Below, piece after piece: positions 25,525-34,357 of a DNA stretch of 64,000 nucleotides. Below the pieces are notes generated by a model. It had not been told where the DNA came from. It ran no database searches and worked only from the letters and a program-made list of their open reading frames with translations. The stretch covers positions 49,215 through 113,214 of the forward strand of contig CAYPFO010000002.1 of the NCBI GenBank assembly GCA_964410065.1, written 5' to 3'. The DNA is from Serpens sp964410065 (GTDB taxonomy: Bacteria > Pseudomonadota > Gammaproteobacteria > Pseudomonadales > Pseudomonadaceae). A program made the translations under genes and the position numbers. Position 1 is the first letter of the stretch. The number at the start of each line of letters is the position of its first letter.

Positions 25525-26493
25525 ATGAGCGAGATCGAACGCTATCTACAAGCGGGTACGCGAGAGAACACGCGGCGCAGCTATCAGTCAGCCATTGAGC
25601 ATTTCGAAGTGAGCTGGGGCGGCTTTCTGCCGGCCACGAGCGAGAGCGTGGGGCGCTACCTGGCGGCCCACGCGCAGACGCTCTCGCTCAACACACTCAA
25701 GCAGCGCCTGGCGGCGTTGGCGCAGTGGCATATCAGCCAAGGCTTTCCCGATCCGACCAAGGCGCCGATGGTGCGCCAGGTGCTCAAGGGCATTCGCACC
25801 TTGCATCCCGCCCAGGAAAAACAAGCGGCGCCGCTGCAGTTGCAGCATTTGCAGCAAGCTGTCGCCTGGCTGGAGCAGGAGGCGGACGACGCCCTGCACG
25901 CAGGTGATAGCACGCGCCTTTTGCGCAGCCGACGCGATGCGGCGCTGGTGCTACTGGGGTTCTGGCGAGGCTTTCGCAGCGATGAGCTGTGCCGCTTGCA
26001 GGTCGAACACATTCAGGCCGAGGCGGGTAGTGGCATGACGCTGTATCTGCCGTTCAGCAAGGGTGACCGGCAAAACCTCGGTACCACCTACCAGGCGCCT
26101 GCGTTGAAACAGCTGTGCCCGGTGCAGGCGTATCTGGCCTGGATTGGTGTTGCGGGAATTAGCCAGGGCGCGGTGTTCCGGCGCATCAACCGCTGGGGAC
26201 ATCTGAGCGAGGAGGGCTTGCACCCCGGCAGCATGATCACGCTGCTGCGGCAGATTCTGCAGCGCGCCGGCGTATCGGCCGAGCTGTACACCAGCCACTC
26301 GCTGCGTCGCGGTTTCGCGACTTGGGCTACCGCCAATGGCTGGGACCTGAAGGCCCTGATGACCTACATCGGCTGGAAGGACATGAAGTCGGCGATGCGT
26401 TACATCGACCCGGCCATCTCCTTCGGCGGTCTGGCGGCGAAGGCGCCCTTGTTGGACGCTGAACACTTGCTCACCCTCGCAAGGGATAAATAA
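25525..26493 (+). CDS. Tyrosine site-specific recombinase (phage integrase family)
   Basis: This 322-residue integrase has an N-terminal SAM-like core-binding domain (about residues 1-110) and a C-terminal catalytic domain. The catalytic residues are visible: Arg in GFRSDELCRL, Lys in the FSKGDRQ turn, the HSLRRGF box (His-x-x-Arg), Trp in IGWKDM and the nucleophile Tyr in RYIDP. No tRNA gene or obvious att site is next to it. A GAGAAG site precedes the ATG. It is divergent from the kfrA-like gene and could be regulated from the shared intergenic region. Confidence 0.93.
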   Translation: MSEIERYLQAGTRENTRRSYQSAIEHFEVSWGGFLPATSESVGRYLAAHAQTLSLNTLKQRLAALAQWHISQGFPDPTKAPMVRQVLKGIRTLHPAQEKQAAPLQLQHLQQAVAWLEQEADDALHAGDSTRLLRSRRDAALVLLGFWRGFRSDELCRLQVEHIQAEAGSGMTLYLPFSKGDRQNLGTTYQAPALKQLCPVQAYLAWIGVAGISQGAVFRRINRWGHLSEEGLHPGSMITLLRQILQRAGVSAELYTSHSLRRGFATWATANGWDLKALMTYIGWKDMKSAMRYIDPAISFGGLAAKAPLLDAEHLLTLARDK

Positions 26494-26524
26494 GAGAACG
26501 GGCACCTAGTCGCGTCGCTACACT

Positions 26525-26896
26525 TCAGCCCTGCAGCGCCTCGATCAGCTCCTGCTTGCGCATGGTGGAACGGCCGGGAATATTCTTGGCGCGGGCTTTT
26601 TCCAGCAGCTGGGCCTTGGTCTGGTCTTCCAGGCTGGCGGACTGGGAGCGGGGTACGCCACGCTTGGTGGCCACGGCGCGCCGTGCCGATTGCTGGCGAT
26701 CCTTGGCTTTGGCCGGCGCCGGTTTCTTCTGGCCGCCGCCGGTGCGCTCACCTCCGCCGGATTGCTTGTTGACCGTGGCCCAGGCGCGCGCTTCGGCTTC
26801 ATCCTCCGACACGCCCTTTTCCTTGTAACTGTCCTCGATATGCTCGGCTTTGCGCTTTTGCTTGTCGGTGTATTTCTCTTTGCTTCCGCGTGGCAT
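26525..26896 (-). CDS. Basic Rho_N-domain protein, plasmid-stabilisation-like
   Basis: This 123-residue basic protein has an N-terminal helical region (KEKYTDKQKRKAEHIEDSYK...), a flexible Lys/Ala/Pro-rich linker and a C-terminal Rho_N/SAP-like helix pair (DQTKAQLLEKARAKNIPGRS then KQELIEALQG). The last part resembles the Rho termination factor N-terminal domain, a nucleic-acid-binding module. Pseudomonas homologues are often called plasmid stabilisation protein, without functional evidence. The start at 26896 has a GGAG site; the longer frame to 27178 runs into glgP. It is divergent from glgP and may bind DNA. Confidence 0.75.
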   Translation of the reverse strand: MPRGSKEKYTDKQKRKAEHIEDSYKEKGVSEDEAEARAWATVNKQSGGGERTGGGQKKPAPAKAKDRQQSARRAVATKRGVPRSQSASLEDQTKAQLLEKARAKNIPGRSTMRKQELIEALQG

Positions 26897-27071
26897 GGCG
26901 GTGATCTCCACATAAATACACACCCTCATAGATGTTGAGCGGTGAGCCAGCCATTGGTTCGAGGGGAACTCCCGCTCGCCCGGTGCAGCCTCAAGCTTTG
27001 TCAATCCATGACCGAGCCCCGTCGCACGTTGCAGACGTGCCCGATGCACCGGCAAACGAAAGAGGCCCACC

Positions 27072-29543
27072 ATGTCCCGGCCCGAATGCACCAGCCTCGA
27101 AAGCGTGGCGGTATTCCGCGAGCGCATTCTTTCCAAATTGAAATACGCGACCGGCAAGGATCTCACTTCGGCCTGCAAGCATGACTGGTTCGAAGCTGTG
27201 GCCCTGGCGACTCGTGATTACCTGGTCGACAACTGGGAAGACTCGGCGCTGCAAATCGACCGCAGCGAGCAAAAGCGCGTCTATTACCTGTCGCTGGAAT
27301 TCCTTATCGGCCGCTTGCTGATCGACAACCTGAGCAATCTGGGCCTGCTGGAAACGGCCCGCGAAGCGCTGGCCGAACTGAACGTCAATTTACGGGACAT
27401 CAGCGAATTGGAGCCCGACGCCGCGCTGGGCAACGGCGGCCTGGGCCGACTGGCGGCGTGCTTTATGGAAAGCATGGCGACCCTGGGCGTGGCGGCCCAT
27501 GGTTACGGCATTCGCTACGAACATGGCTTGTTCCGTCAGGTGATCATCGACGGCTGGCAGCACGAGCACACCGAAACCTGGCTGGATTTCGGCAATCCCT
27601 GGGAATTCGAACGCTCGGAAGTCGCCTACACCATCGGCTTCGGTGGCAGTGTCATCACGGTCCAGGCCGCCAGTCACGGCCTCGGTCGGCAAACCTGGCA
27701 GCCCACCGAAACGGTGCGAGCCATTGCATATGACATTCCCATCATTGGCTGGAAGCGCGCCAGCGTGAACACGCTGCGCTTGTGGCGATCGCGGGCGGAG
27801 CGTTTTCTGCAGCTGGAGCGCTTCAACGCTGGGGATCACCTTGGTGCCGTGGCCGAGGCGGTCAAGGCCGAAAGCATTTCCCGCGTCCTCTATCCCGCGG
27901 ATATCACCGAGGCCGGCCAGGAATTGCGCCTGCGCCAGGAATATTTCTTCGTCTCCGCCTCGCTGCAGGACCTGCTGCACCGGCATGTCAAACACCATGA
28001 CATCCAGCGCCTGCCCGACATGGTGGCGATTCAGCTCAACGATACCCATCCGGCCATCGCCGTAGCCGAGTTGATGCGCCTGCTGGTGGATGAGCACGGC
28101 CGGCCCTGGGAACAGGCCTGGCAATTGACCGGGGCCACCCTGGCCTATACCAATCACACCCTGTTGCCCGAAGCACTGGAGTCCTGGCCGGTATCGCTGA
28201 TGGAGCGCCTGCTGCCCCGGCACATGCAGATCATTTATCTGATCAACGCGCACCACATCGACATGTTGCGCGCCAAGGACATTCACGATTTCGCCCTGTT
28301 GCGCTCCGTGTCGCTGATCGAAGAGGACCAGGGCCGCCGCGTGCGCATGGGCAACCTGGCTTTTCTGGGCTCCCATAGTGTCAACGGCGTCTCCGCGTTG
28401 CACACCGAATTGATGCGCGACACCGTGTTCCGCGACCTGCATCGCCTGTATCCCAACCGCATCAACAACAAGACCAACGGCGTGACCTTCCGGCGCTGGC
28501 TCTACCAGGCCAACCCCCAGTTGACCGGCCTGTTGGTGGAGCATCTGGGTGAAGAATTGCTGGATGCGCCGGAAGCCCTGTTGCCCACTCTGGAGCCTTA
28601 CGCGGAGAAGTCTTCGTTTCGCAAGCGCTTCATGGAGCAGCGCCAGCACAATAAAAAGGAGCTGGCCAACCTGGTGCAGTCGTGGCTAGGGATCACGCTG
28701 GATACCGAGGCGATCTTCGATGTGCAGGTCAAGCGCATCCATGAATACAAGCGCCAGTTGCTCAATCTGCTGCATTGCGTGGCGCTGTACCAGGCGATCC
28801 GCAACGACCCGGCCACTGACTGGGTACCGCGCGTGAAAATCTTTGCCGGCAAGGCGGCGGCCAGCTACTACCAGGCCAAGCTGATCATCAAGCTGGCCAA
28901 CGACATCAGCCGCACGATCAACAATGACCCCACGTTGCGTGGCCTGCTCAAGGTGGTCTTCATCCCCAATTACAACGTTACCCTGGCGGAGGTGATCATC
29001 CCGGCCGCCGATCTATCCGAACAGATTTCCACCGCTGGCATGGAAGCCTCGGGCACCAGCAACATGAAGTTCGCCCTCAACGGTGCGCTGACCATCGGCA
29101 CCATGGATGGCGCCAATGTGGAAATGAGCCAGCGCATCGGCACCGACAACATGTTCATCTTCGGCTTATCCGCCGAACAGGTTGCCATGCGTCGGCTGGC
29201 CGGCCTGGACATGTCAGCGGAAATCGCCCACTCGCAGCGCCTGGCCAGCGCTCTGGAAGCCATCCGTAACGGGGTGTTTTCCCCTGATGACCCGAACCGC
29301 TATGCCGGCTTGATCGAAGGACTGCAGTATCAGGATCGCTTCCTGGTTTGTGCCGACTTCGAGGCCTATTGGCAAGCGCAACTGCGGGTCGAAGCGATGT
29401 GGAAACGTCCCATGCACTGGTGGAAATCGTCGGTCTTGAATACCGCACGCGCGGGCTGGTTTTCATCGGATCGCGCGATTCGCGAATATGCGGCCGACAT
29501 TTGGAGCGTCACGCCAGGGGGTTGTGGAAAGCTTGGAGAATAA
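27072..29543 (+). CDS. glgP: Glycogen/alpha-glucan phosphorylase (GlgP)
   Basis: This 823-residue GT35-family enzyme releases glucose-1-phosphate from alpha-1,4-glucan ends. The PLP-binding lysine is Lys666 in SGTSNMKFALNG, with the family block GTMDGANVEM following. The N-terminal ALGNGGLGRLAACFMESMA and YGIRYEHGLFRQ blocks are also typical. A modest AGAGG site precedes ATG 27072. It is separated from the main glucan cluster by the NHEJ genes. It feeds glucose-1-phosphate to central metabolism when glucan is used. Confidence 0.96.
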   Translation: MSRPECTSLESVAVFRERILSKLKYATGKDLTSACKHDWFEAVALATRDYLVDNWEDSALQIDRSEQKRVYYLSLEFLIGRLLIDNLSNLGLLETAREALAELNVNLRDISELEPDAALGNGGLGRLAACFMESMATLGVAAHGYGIRYEHGLFRQVIIDGWQHEHTETWLDFGNPWEFERSEVAYTIGFGGSVITVQAASHGLGRQTWQPTETVRAIAYDIPIIGWKRASVNTLRLWRSRAERFLQLERFNAGDHLGAVAEAVKAESISRVLYPADITEAGQELRLRQEYFFVSASLQDLLHRHVKHHDIQRLPDMVAIQLNDTHPAIAVAELMRLLVDEHGRPWEQAWQLTGATLAYTNHTLLPEALESWPVSLMERLLPRHMQIIYLINAHHIDMLRAKDIHDFALLRSVSLIEEDQGRRVRMGNLAFLGSHSVNGVSALHTELMRDTVFRDLHRLYPNRINNKTNGVTFRRWLYQANPQLTGLLVEHLGEELLDAPEALLPTLEPYAEKSSFRKRFMEQRQHNKKELANLVQSWLGITLDTEAIFDVQVKRIHEYKRQLLNLLHCVALYQAIRNDPATDWVPRVKIFAGKAAASYYQAKLIIKLANDISRTINNDPTLRGLLKVVFIPNYNVTLAEVIIPAADLSEQISTAGMEASGTSNMKFALNGALTIGTMDGANVEMSQRIGTDNMFIFGLSAEQVAMRRLAGLDMSAEIAHSQRLASALEAIRNGVFSPDDPNRYAGLIEGLQYQDRFLVCADFEAYWQAQLRVEAMWKRPMHWWKSSVLNTARAGWFSSDRAIREYAADIWSVTPGGCGKLGE

Positions 29544-29692
29544 TCACGAAGCGCGCCTAAATAGACACCTCGCATCGCGAATTCAGCGCTTCGCCATGGC
29601 CAGCTGCCTTGTTCCATCCTATGCCTGAAACGCTGTTATCGATGCAATGTTGCTCTTAAAAAGAGGCGAACTTCCTCATGAGGGGAGCATCC

Positions 29693-29710
29693 ATGGATAT
29701 AGGTGCGTAA
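29693..29710 (+). CDS. Candidate 5-codon leader ORF before the KGG gene
   Basis: An AGGGGAG ribosome binding site is followed by ATG 29693 and the short frame Met-Asp-Ile-Gly-Ala-stop. The TAA stop (29708-29710) shares its last base with a second ATG (29710) that is in frame with the KGG protein. This could couple translation, or be chance. Confidence 0.35.
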   Translation: MDIGA

Positions 29711-29748
29711 TGCGCCTGTTTACCAAACCTGAAAAGAGGCATTTAGAA

Positions 29749-29913
29749 ATGGCTGACCGTCAAGGTGGTAAAGGCAACTTCGCTGAGGACCCGCAACGCG
29801 CTTCCGAAGCGGGGAAAAAAGGGGGCCACGTCAGTGGTGGCAATTTCAAGAATGACCCCGAACGCGCCTCTGAAGCAGGCAAAAAAGGGGGCCAGAGCAG
29901 CAAGCGCAATTAA
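29749..29913 (+). CDS. KGG-repeat stress protein (con-10-like)
   Basis: This 54-residue highly charged protein has two tandem copies of the KGG motif, each of the pattern GNF-x-x-DP-x-RASEAGKKGG, a repeat found in bacterial stress-induced and fungal con-10 proteins; no enzymatic function is known. The ATG at 29749 has an AGAGG element 8 bases upstream. A second in-frame start at 29710 (66 residues) overlaps TAATG with an upstream 5-codon frame that has its own strong GGAG site. The gene ends in a strong hairpin. Likely stationary-phase or desiccation linked. Confidence 0.8.
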   Translation: MADRQGGKGNFAEDPQRASEAGKKGGHVSGGNFKNDPERASEAGKKGGQSSKRN

Positions 29914-29929
29914 TCTGTGAATTGCGCGC

Positions 29930-29952
29930 GGCGGAAGCGGGAAGCTTCCGCC
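29930..29952 (+). terminator. Hairpin after the KGG gene
   Basis: A perfect 9-bp stem GGCGGAAGC-GGGAA-GCTTCCGCC lies 17 bases past the stop codon. No strong T-run follows. Confidence 0.55.
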
Positions 29953-30105
29953 ATCCGCTGTGGTTATCTTATCCATGGCTTGGTTTTTCCTCCCGCAACG
30001 CCTCTCCTACCCACGACTTTATCTCTCCAGGCAACCATCTTTTCATTTCAACAGTCGAAACGGTTGAGTCCTAGATGCTTGCGGTGAACCCGCACAGGAG
30101 GCGTT
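29953..30105. other. Intergenic region upstream of the Cys-rich/MgtC/NHEJ genes
   Basis: Nothing coding is seen in these 153 bases between the KGG gene's hairpin and the Cys-rich microprotein. The stretch is T/C-rich in part (CTTTATCTCTCC, CTTTTCATTTC) and could hold the promoter for the operon that follows; no clear -35/-10 pair was found. Confidence 0.35.
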
Positions 30106-30249
30106 ATGGTTTTCCGTTGTCTGTTGGCCGGATGCAGTTGGACACTCCCAACCCCGGTACGCCTTGGCCAGGAAGACATGGTTTGTCAGCGCTGTCGGCG
30201 CTGTGCCAGCACCCGTTACAGGTCGGCGGGGCAGGAATTGTCGGGATGA
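30106..30249 (+). CDS. 47-residue Cys-rich microprotein coupled to mgtC-like gene
   Basis: ATG 30106 follows a perfect AGGAGG ribosome binding site (GGAGGCGTT spacing). The 47-residue product has cysteines at 5, 10, 27, 30 and 33, the last three as CQRCRRC, resembling a zinc-binding knuckle. The stop TGA (30247-30249) overlaps the MgtC start ATG (30246-30248), so the two are probably co-translated. From memory it resembles the small Cys-rich protein family annotated as PSPA7_2676 in Pseudomonas; I could not check that. Function unknown. Confidence 0.7.
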   Translation: MVFRCLLAGCSWTLPTPVRLGQEDMVCQRCRRCASTRYRSAGQELSG

Positions 30250-30737
30250 GCGCATGGGCGGTGATCGTCGAAACGTTCGCAGATGAGTTTTCCGACATTA
30301 CCGAGCTTGACCAGGCTGTTCGCATCATTCTGCGCCTACTTCTGGCTGCGTTACTGGGCGCCTTGCTGGGCTATGAGCGCGAACACAGCGGCAAGGCGGC
30401 CGGGGTTCGCACCCATATGCTGGTTGCGCTGGGGGCGGCACTGTTCGTGCTGGTGCCGCAGTTGGACGGCTCCGAAGAAGACGCCATGAGTCGAGTCATC
30501 CAGGGTGTCGTCGCCGGAGTGGGATTTCTCTGCGCAGGAACCATACTGAAAAACGACCATATCAATGAAGTCAAGGGACTGACCACTGCCGCGGGCATCT
30601 GGCTGACCGCCGCCATTGGCATGTCAGTGGGCATAGGCAGTGAAACAACGGCCGTCCTGGCGACCTTGCTGGGCTTGTTCGTACTCAACGTGGTGCCGCA
30701 CGTTGTCGACCGGCTGGAAAAGAAAACCAAGGAGTGA
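30246..30737 (+). CDS. MgtC/SapB family membrane protein
   Basis: This 163-residue inner-membrane protein has about four to five hydrophobic segments and the MgtC/SapB signature: ALLGALLGYEREHSGKAAGVRTHMLVALGAALF, where the conserved Glu-Arg and RTH(M) motifs are present, and GVGFLCAGTIL in the next helix. It lacks the C-terminal ACT-like domain of full-length MgtC, so it is the short SapB type. The long frame to 30075 is a spurious extension. The start is at 30246, coupled to the microprotein stop. It precedes ku by 34 bases. Role unknown; MgtC proteins in pathogens promote survival under low magnesium or inside hosts. Confidence 0.85.
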   Translation: MSAWAVIVETFADEFSDITELDQAVRIILRLLLAALLGALLGYEREHSGKAAGVRTHMLVALGAALFVLVPQLDGSEEDAMSRVIQGVVAGVGFLCAGTILKNDHINEVKGLTTAAGIWLTAAIGMSVGIGSETTAVLATLLGLFVLNVVPHVVDRLEKKTKE

Positions 30738-30771
30738 GCAGCCACTTTTCAGAATCTGGAGGAACGCAATA

Positions 30772-31653
30772 ATGCCTCGATCCATCTGGAAAGGCGCAAT
30801 CAGCTTCGGCCTGGTGCACATTCCGGTCGGCCTGGTTTCAGCCACCTCCAGCCAGGGTGTGGACTTTGACTGGCTGGACAAGCGCAGCATGGACCCCGTC
30901 GGTTACAAGCGCATCAACAAGGTAACCGGCAAGGAAATCACCTCGGAAAACATCGTCAAGGGCGTGCAGTTCGAGAAAGGTCGCTATGTGGTGCTCAGCG
31001 AAGAGGAAATACGCACGGCCCATCCACAATCGACGCAGACCATCGACATTTTTACCTTCGTCGAGCGCGAGCAGATTCCGCTGCAGAACATCGACACGCC
31101 GTATTACCTGAGCCCCGAAAAGCGCGGGGAGAAGGTTTACGCCCTGTTGCGTGAAGCGTTGAGAAGCAGTGGCCGGGTGGCCCTGGCCCGGGTCGTGTTG
31201 CACACCCGTCAATACCTGGCGGCGCTGATGCCGCTGGAGGATGCGTTGGTGCTGGTCAAGCTGCGCTGGCCCGCCGAAGTGCGCGGCCTGGCGATCCTCG
31301 AGCTGGGCAGTGCGGTCAGCAAGCCGGACCTGGCCAAGGCGGAGCTGGACATGGCCAAGCGGTTGATCGAGGACATGAGCGGCGACTGGCAACCCGACGA
31401 TTATCGCGACACCTTCCAGGAAAAAATCATGGAGTTGGTGGAAGAGAAGGCCAGCGCCGGCAAGATCACGCATGTGGAAGGCGTCGAACCTGGCGAGGCG
31501 CGACGCAGCGCCGATGTCATTGATCTGACCGAACTGCTCAAGCGCAGCCTGAGTGGGAAGCGCGGAGACAGCCCCAAGGACGACGAGGCCGACACGACAA
31601 AAGAAAAACCCTCACCGCGCAAGAAAACCGGTAAGACCGCGCGTAGTAAATGA
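30772..31653 (+). CDS. ku: DNA end-binding protein Ku (NHEJ)
   Basis: This 293-residue bacterial Ku forms a homodimer that threads onto double-strand break ends and recruits LigD. It starts with MPRSIWKGAISFGLVHIPVG, the standard Ku N-terminus, and contains the YKRINKVTGKEI and NIDTPYYLSPEKRGEKVYALL blocks. The C-terminal 40 residues are a lysine-rich disordered tail (KKTGKTARSK), as in many bacterial Ku proteins. A GGAGG ribosome binding site precedes the ATG. Only 9 bases separate it from ligD, so the pair is an operon. Confidence 0.96.
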   Translation: MPRSIWKGAISFGLVHIPVGLVSATSSQGVDFDWLDKRSMDPVGYKRINKVTGKEITSENIVKGVQFEKGRYVVLSEEEIRTAHPQSTQTIDIFTFVEREQIPLQNIDTPYYLSPEKRGEKVYALLREALRSSGRVALARVVLHTRQYLAALMPLEDALVLVKLRWPAEVRGLAILELGSAVSKPDLAKAELDMAKRLIEDMSGDWQPDDYRDTFQEKIMELVEEKASAGKITHVEGVEPGEARRSADVIDLTELLKRSLSGKRGDSPKDDEADTTKEKPSPRKKTGKTARSK

Positions 31654-31662
31654 GGAATATCC

Positions 31663-34227
31663 ATGGCCGACCCCTTGAGCCACTACCAGCGCAAGCGCAA
31701 CTTCGCCGCCACGCCTGAGCCGAGCGGCAATACGACGCGAAAAAAGAGCCGAAACAGCGACAAGGCGCTGAGTTTCGTGATTCAGAAGCATGATGCGCGG
31801 CGCCTGCATTATGACTTTCGCCTTGAGCTGGACGGCACCTTGAAAAGCTGGGCAGTGCCCAAGGGTCCCAGCCTGGACCCCAACGACAAACGGCTTGCCG
31901 TGCATGTGGAAGATCACCCGCTGGAGTACGCCAGCTTTGAAGGCAGCATTCCCGCCGGGCATTACGGCGCGGGTGACGTGATCGTCTGGGACCATGGCAT
32001 CTGGCAACCCCACGGCGACCCGGCGGCGGCGTACCAGCAAGGCAAACTGAAATTCACCCTGGTGGGTGAAAAGCTCAGCGGCGACTGGACGCTGGTGCGC
32101 ACCCACCTGCGCGGCAGTGGCGACAAGGAACAGTGGTTGCTGATCAAGGAGCGCGATGGCACGGCGCGGCCATCCAGCGACTACGACATCGTGCAGGCGC
32201 GTCCGGAAAGCGTATTAAGCACGGCACGCATCAAAGAAAAAAAAGCCAAGAACAGCGCGGCCAAATCCACTCAGGCGAAACCCACCAAAGCCAAGCCCCG
32301 CACGACGTCGGTTGCTCTGCCGGACAGCTTGATCCCGGAACTGGCCACGCTGGTGGACAAGCCGCCTCCCGGCGATTGGCTGTACGAAATCAAGTTCGAC
32401 GGCTACCGCATGCTGGCCCGCATCACCGAAGACGCGGTGCGCCTGTACACTCGCAAGGGCAACGACTGGACCAAGCGCTTGTCGCAGCAGGCCGAGGCCA
32501 TCGCCGAGCTGGCCCTGCCCAACAGCTGGCTGGACGGCGAAGTGGTGGTGCTCAACGAGAAAGGCCTGCCAGATTTCCAATCCTTGCAAAATGCTTTCGA
32601 GCTGGGGCGCAGCCAGGAGATTGTGTATTACCTGTTCGATGCGCCCTTTTTGAATGGCGAGGACCTGCGTGAACGCCCCGTAGCGGAACGGCGCGCGGCG
32701 CTGCAACAGGCGTTAATGGACAAGCCGCAGCCCTTGCTGCGTTTTTCCGATGCCTTTCAGGCCAGCCACCACGACATCCTCACCAGTGCCTGCGCCATGT
32801 CTCTGGAGGGCGTAATCGGCAAGCGCGCCGGCAGCACGTATCAATCACGACGCAGCCCCGACTGGATCAAGCTCAAGTGCCGCTTGCGCCAGGAGTTCGT
32901 GATCATCGGCTACAGCAAGCCCAAGGGCAGCCGCAGCGGCTTCGGCGCGTTGCTGCTGGCCGTCAATGACGAGGGCGGTTTGCGCTATGCAGGACGGGTC
33001 GGCACCGGCTTCAATGAACGCAGCCTGAAAGCCCTGCATGCGCAGATGCGCAGGCTGGAGCGGCCCGACCCGCCCATTAGCAACCCTCCGCGCGGCGCCG
33101 CCGTCAAGGATGTGCATTGGATCGAACCCCAGTTGGTGGGCGAGGTGGAGTTCGCCGAATGGACCCGCGAGGGTATCGTGCGCCAGGCGGCATACATTGC
33201 CCAGCGCAGCGACAAACCCGCCGAGGAAATCGTGCATGAACGGGCCGTGAACCCTGGCGAGTTGAAAAGCAGCCCCACTAAAGCCGCGCCCACCGGCAAG
33301 CAGGGCAGCACGGTGGCCGGCAGTCCGGCCGCCGGCGATCTGGTGGCGGAGATCCGCATCAGTAATCCGCAGCGGGTGATCGACCCCGACAGCGGCGCGA
33401 CCAAAATTGATCTGGCGCGCTTCTACGCCCGTATCGCGGAGTGGATCCTGCCCAAGCTGGACAACCGTCCGGTGTCGCTGTTGCGTGCCCCGGACGGGGT
33501 AGGTGGCGAACAATTCTTTCAGAAACACGCGGTGCGCCTGGCCATCCCGCACATCAAGCACCTCGATCGCGCGCTGGACCCCAAGCACGATCAGCTCATG
33601 GAAATCGACAGCCTGCAGGCGCTGATTGGCGCAGTGCAGATGGGCACCATCGAGCTGCACACCTGGGGTGCCACCCACGACCGCATCGAAACGCCGGACC
33701 ACTTCGTCCTCGATCTCGACCCGGACCCGGCGTTGCCCTGGCGCAGCATGCTGGAAGCGGCGCAGCTGACCCTGACGGTGCTCGATGAACTGAAGCTCAC
33801 AGCATTTCTGAAAACCAGTGGCGGCAAGGGTTTGCACATCATCGTGCCGCTGGGCCGCCGAGACGACTGGGACGCGGTGAAACGCTTCAGCAAGGCGATT
33901 GCCCAGTTTATGACGCGTCAGTTGCCGGAGCGTTTTACCGCCACGTCGGGGCCGAAGAATCGGGTGGGCAAGATCTTCATCGACTACCTGCGCAACCAGC
34001 GCGGCGCCAGCACAGTGTGCGCGTACTCGGTGCGCGCCCGACCGGGCTTGCCGGTTTCAGTACCCATCGCCCGCGAAGAACTGGCTGGGTTGCACAGCTC
34101 CAACCAATGGACGATCCAGAACCTGCACGAACGGCTGGATGACCTGCAGGGCGATCCCTGGCAGGGCTATGCCAATCGTCAGCGGATCACCCAAGCGATG
34201 TGGAAACAGTTGGACGTGAAAGGTTAG
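31663..34227 (+). CDS. ligD: ATP-dependent DNA ligase LigD (NHEJ)
   Basis: This 854-residue three-domain enzyme is in the Pseudomonas-type order. The 3'-phosphoesterase domain comes first (about residues 35-190, HDARRLHYDFRLE and HPLEYASFEGSIPAGHYGAG blocks). The ATP-dependent ligase follows (about 220-530), with catalytic Lys244 in EIKFDGYR. Last is the primase/polymerase domain (about 560-854), with the DLDPDPAL metal-binding aspartates and SGGKGLHIIVPL. It joins breaks together with Ku and can add nucleotides. An AGGA ribosome binding site precedes ATG 31663. Confidence 0.96.
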   Translation: MADPLSHYQRKRNFAATPEPSGNTTRKKSRNSDKALSFVIQKHDARRLHYDFRLELDGTLKSWAVPKGPSLDPNDKRLAVHVEDHPLEYASFEGSIPAGHYGAGDVIVWDHGIWQPHGDPAAAYQQGKLKFTLVGEKLSGDWTLVRTHLRGSGDKEQWLLIKERDGTARPSSDYDIVQARPESVLSTARIKEKKAKNSAAKSTQAKPTKAKPRTTSVALPDSLIPELATLVDKPPPGDWLYEIKFDGYRMLARITEDAVRLYTRKGNDWTKRLSQQAEAIAELALPNSWLDGEVVVLNEKGLPDFQSLQNAFELGRSQEIVYYLFDAPFLNGEDLRERPVAERRAALQQALMDKPQPLLRFSDAFQASHHDILTSACAMSLEGVIGKRAGSTYQSRRSPDWIKLKCRLRQEFVIIGYSKPKGSRSGFGALLLAVNDEGGLRYAGRVGTGFNERSLKALHAQMRRLERPDPPISNPPRGAAVKDVHWIEPQLVGEVEFAEWTREGIVRQAAYIAQRSDKPAEEIVHERAVNPGELKSSPTKAAPTGKQGSTVAGSPAAGDLVAEIRISNPQRVIDPDSGATKIDLARFYARIAEWILPKLDNRPVSLLRAPDGVGGEQFFQKHAVRLAIPHIKHLDRALDPKHDQLMEIDSLQALIGAVQMGTIELHTWGATHDRIETPDHFVLDLDPDPALPWRSMLEAAQLTLTVLDELKLTAFLKTSGGKGLHIIVPLGRRDDWDAVKRFSKAIAQFMTRQLPERFTATSGPKNRVGKIFIDYLRNQRGASTVCAYSVRARPGLPVSVPIAREELAGLHSSNQWTIQNLHERLDDLQGDPWQGYANRQRITQAMWKQLDVKG

Positions 34228-34357
34228 CCAGGCCGTATGTAATGCAGTAGGCAACGCGGTCGTGTGCAACGGTACGGGTAGTGCGTCTGGTGAGCTGAAC
34301 CCTTGGCCCAGACATAAGTCGGCTCTGTATGTATCACCCTTTCCATGGGAGACCATC

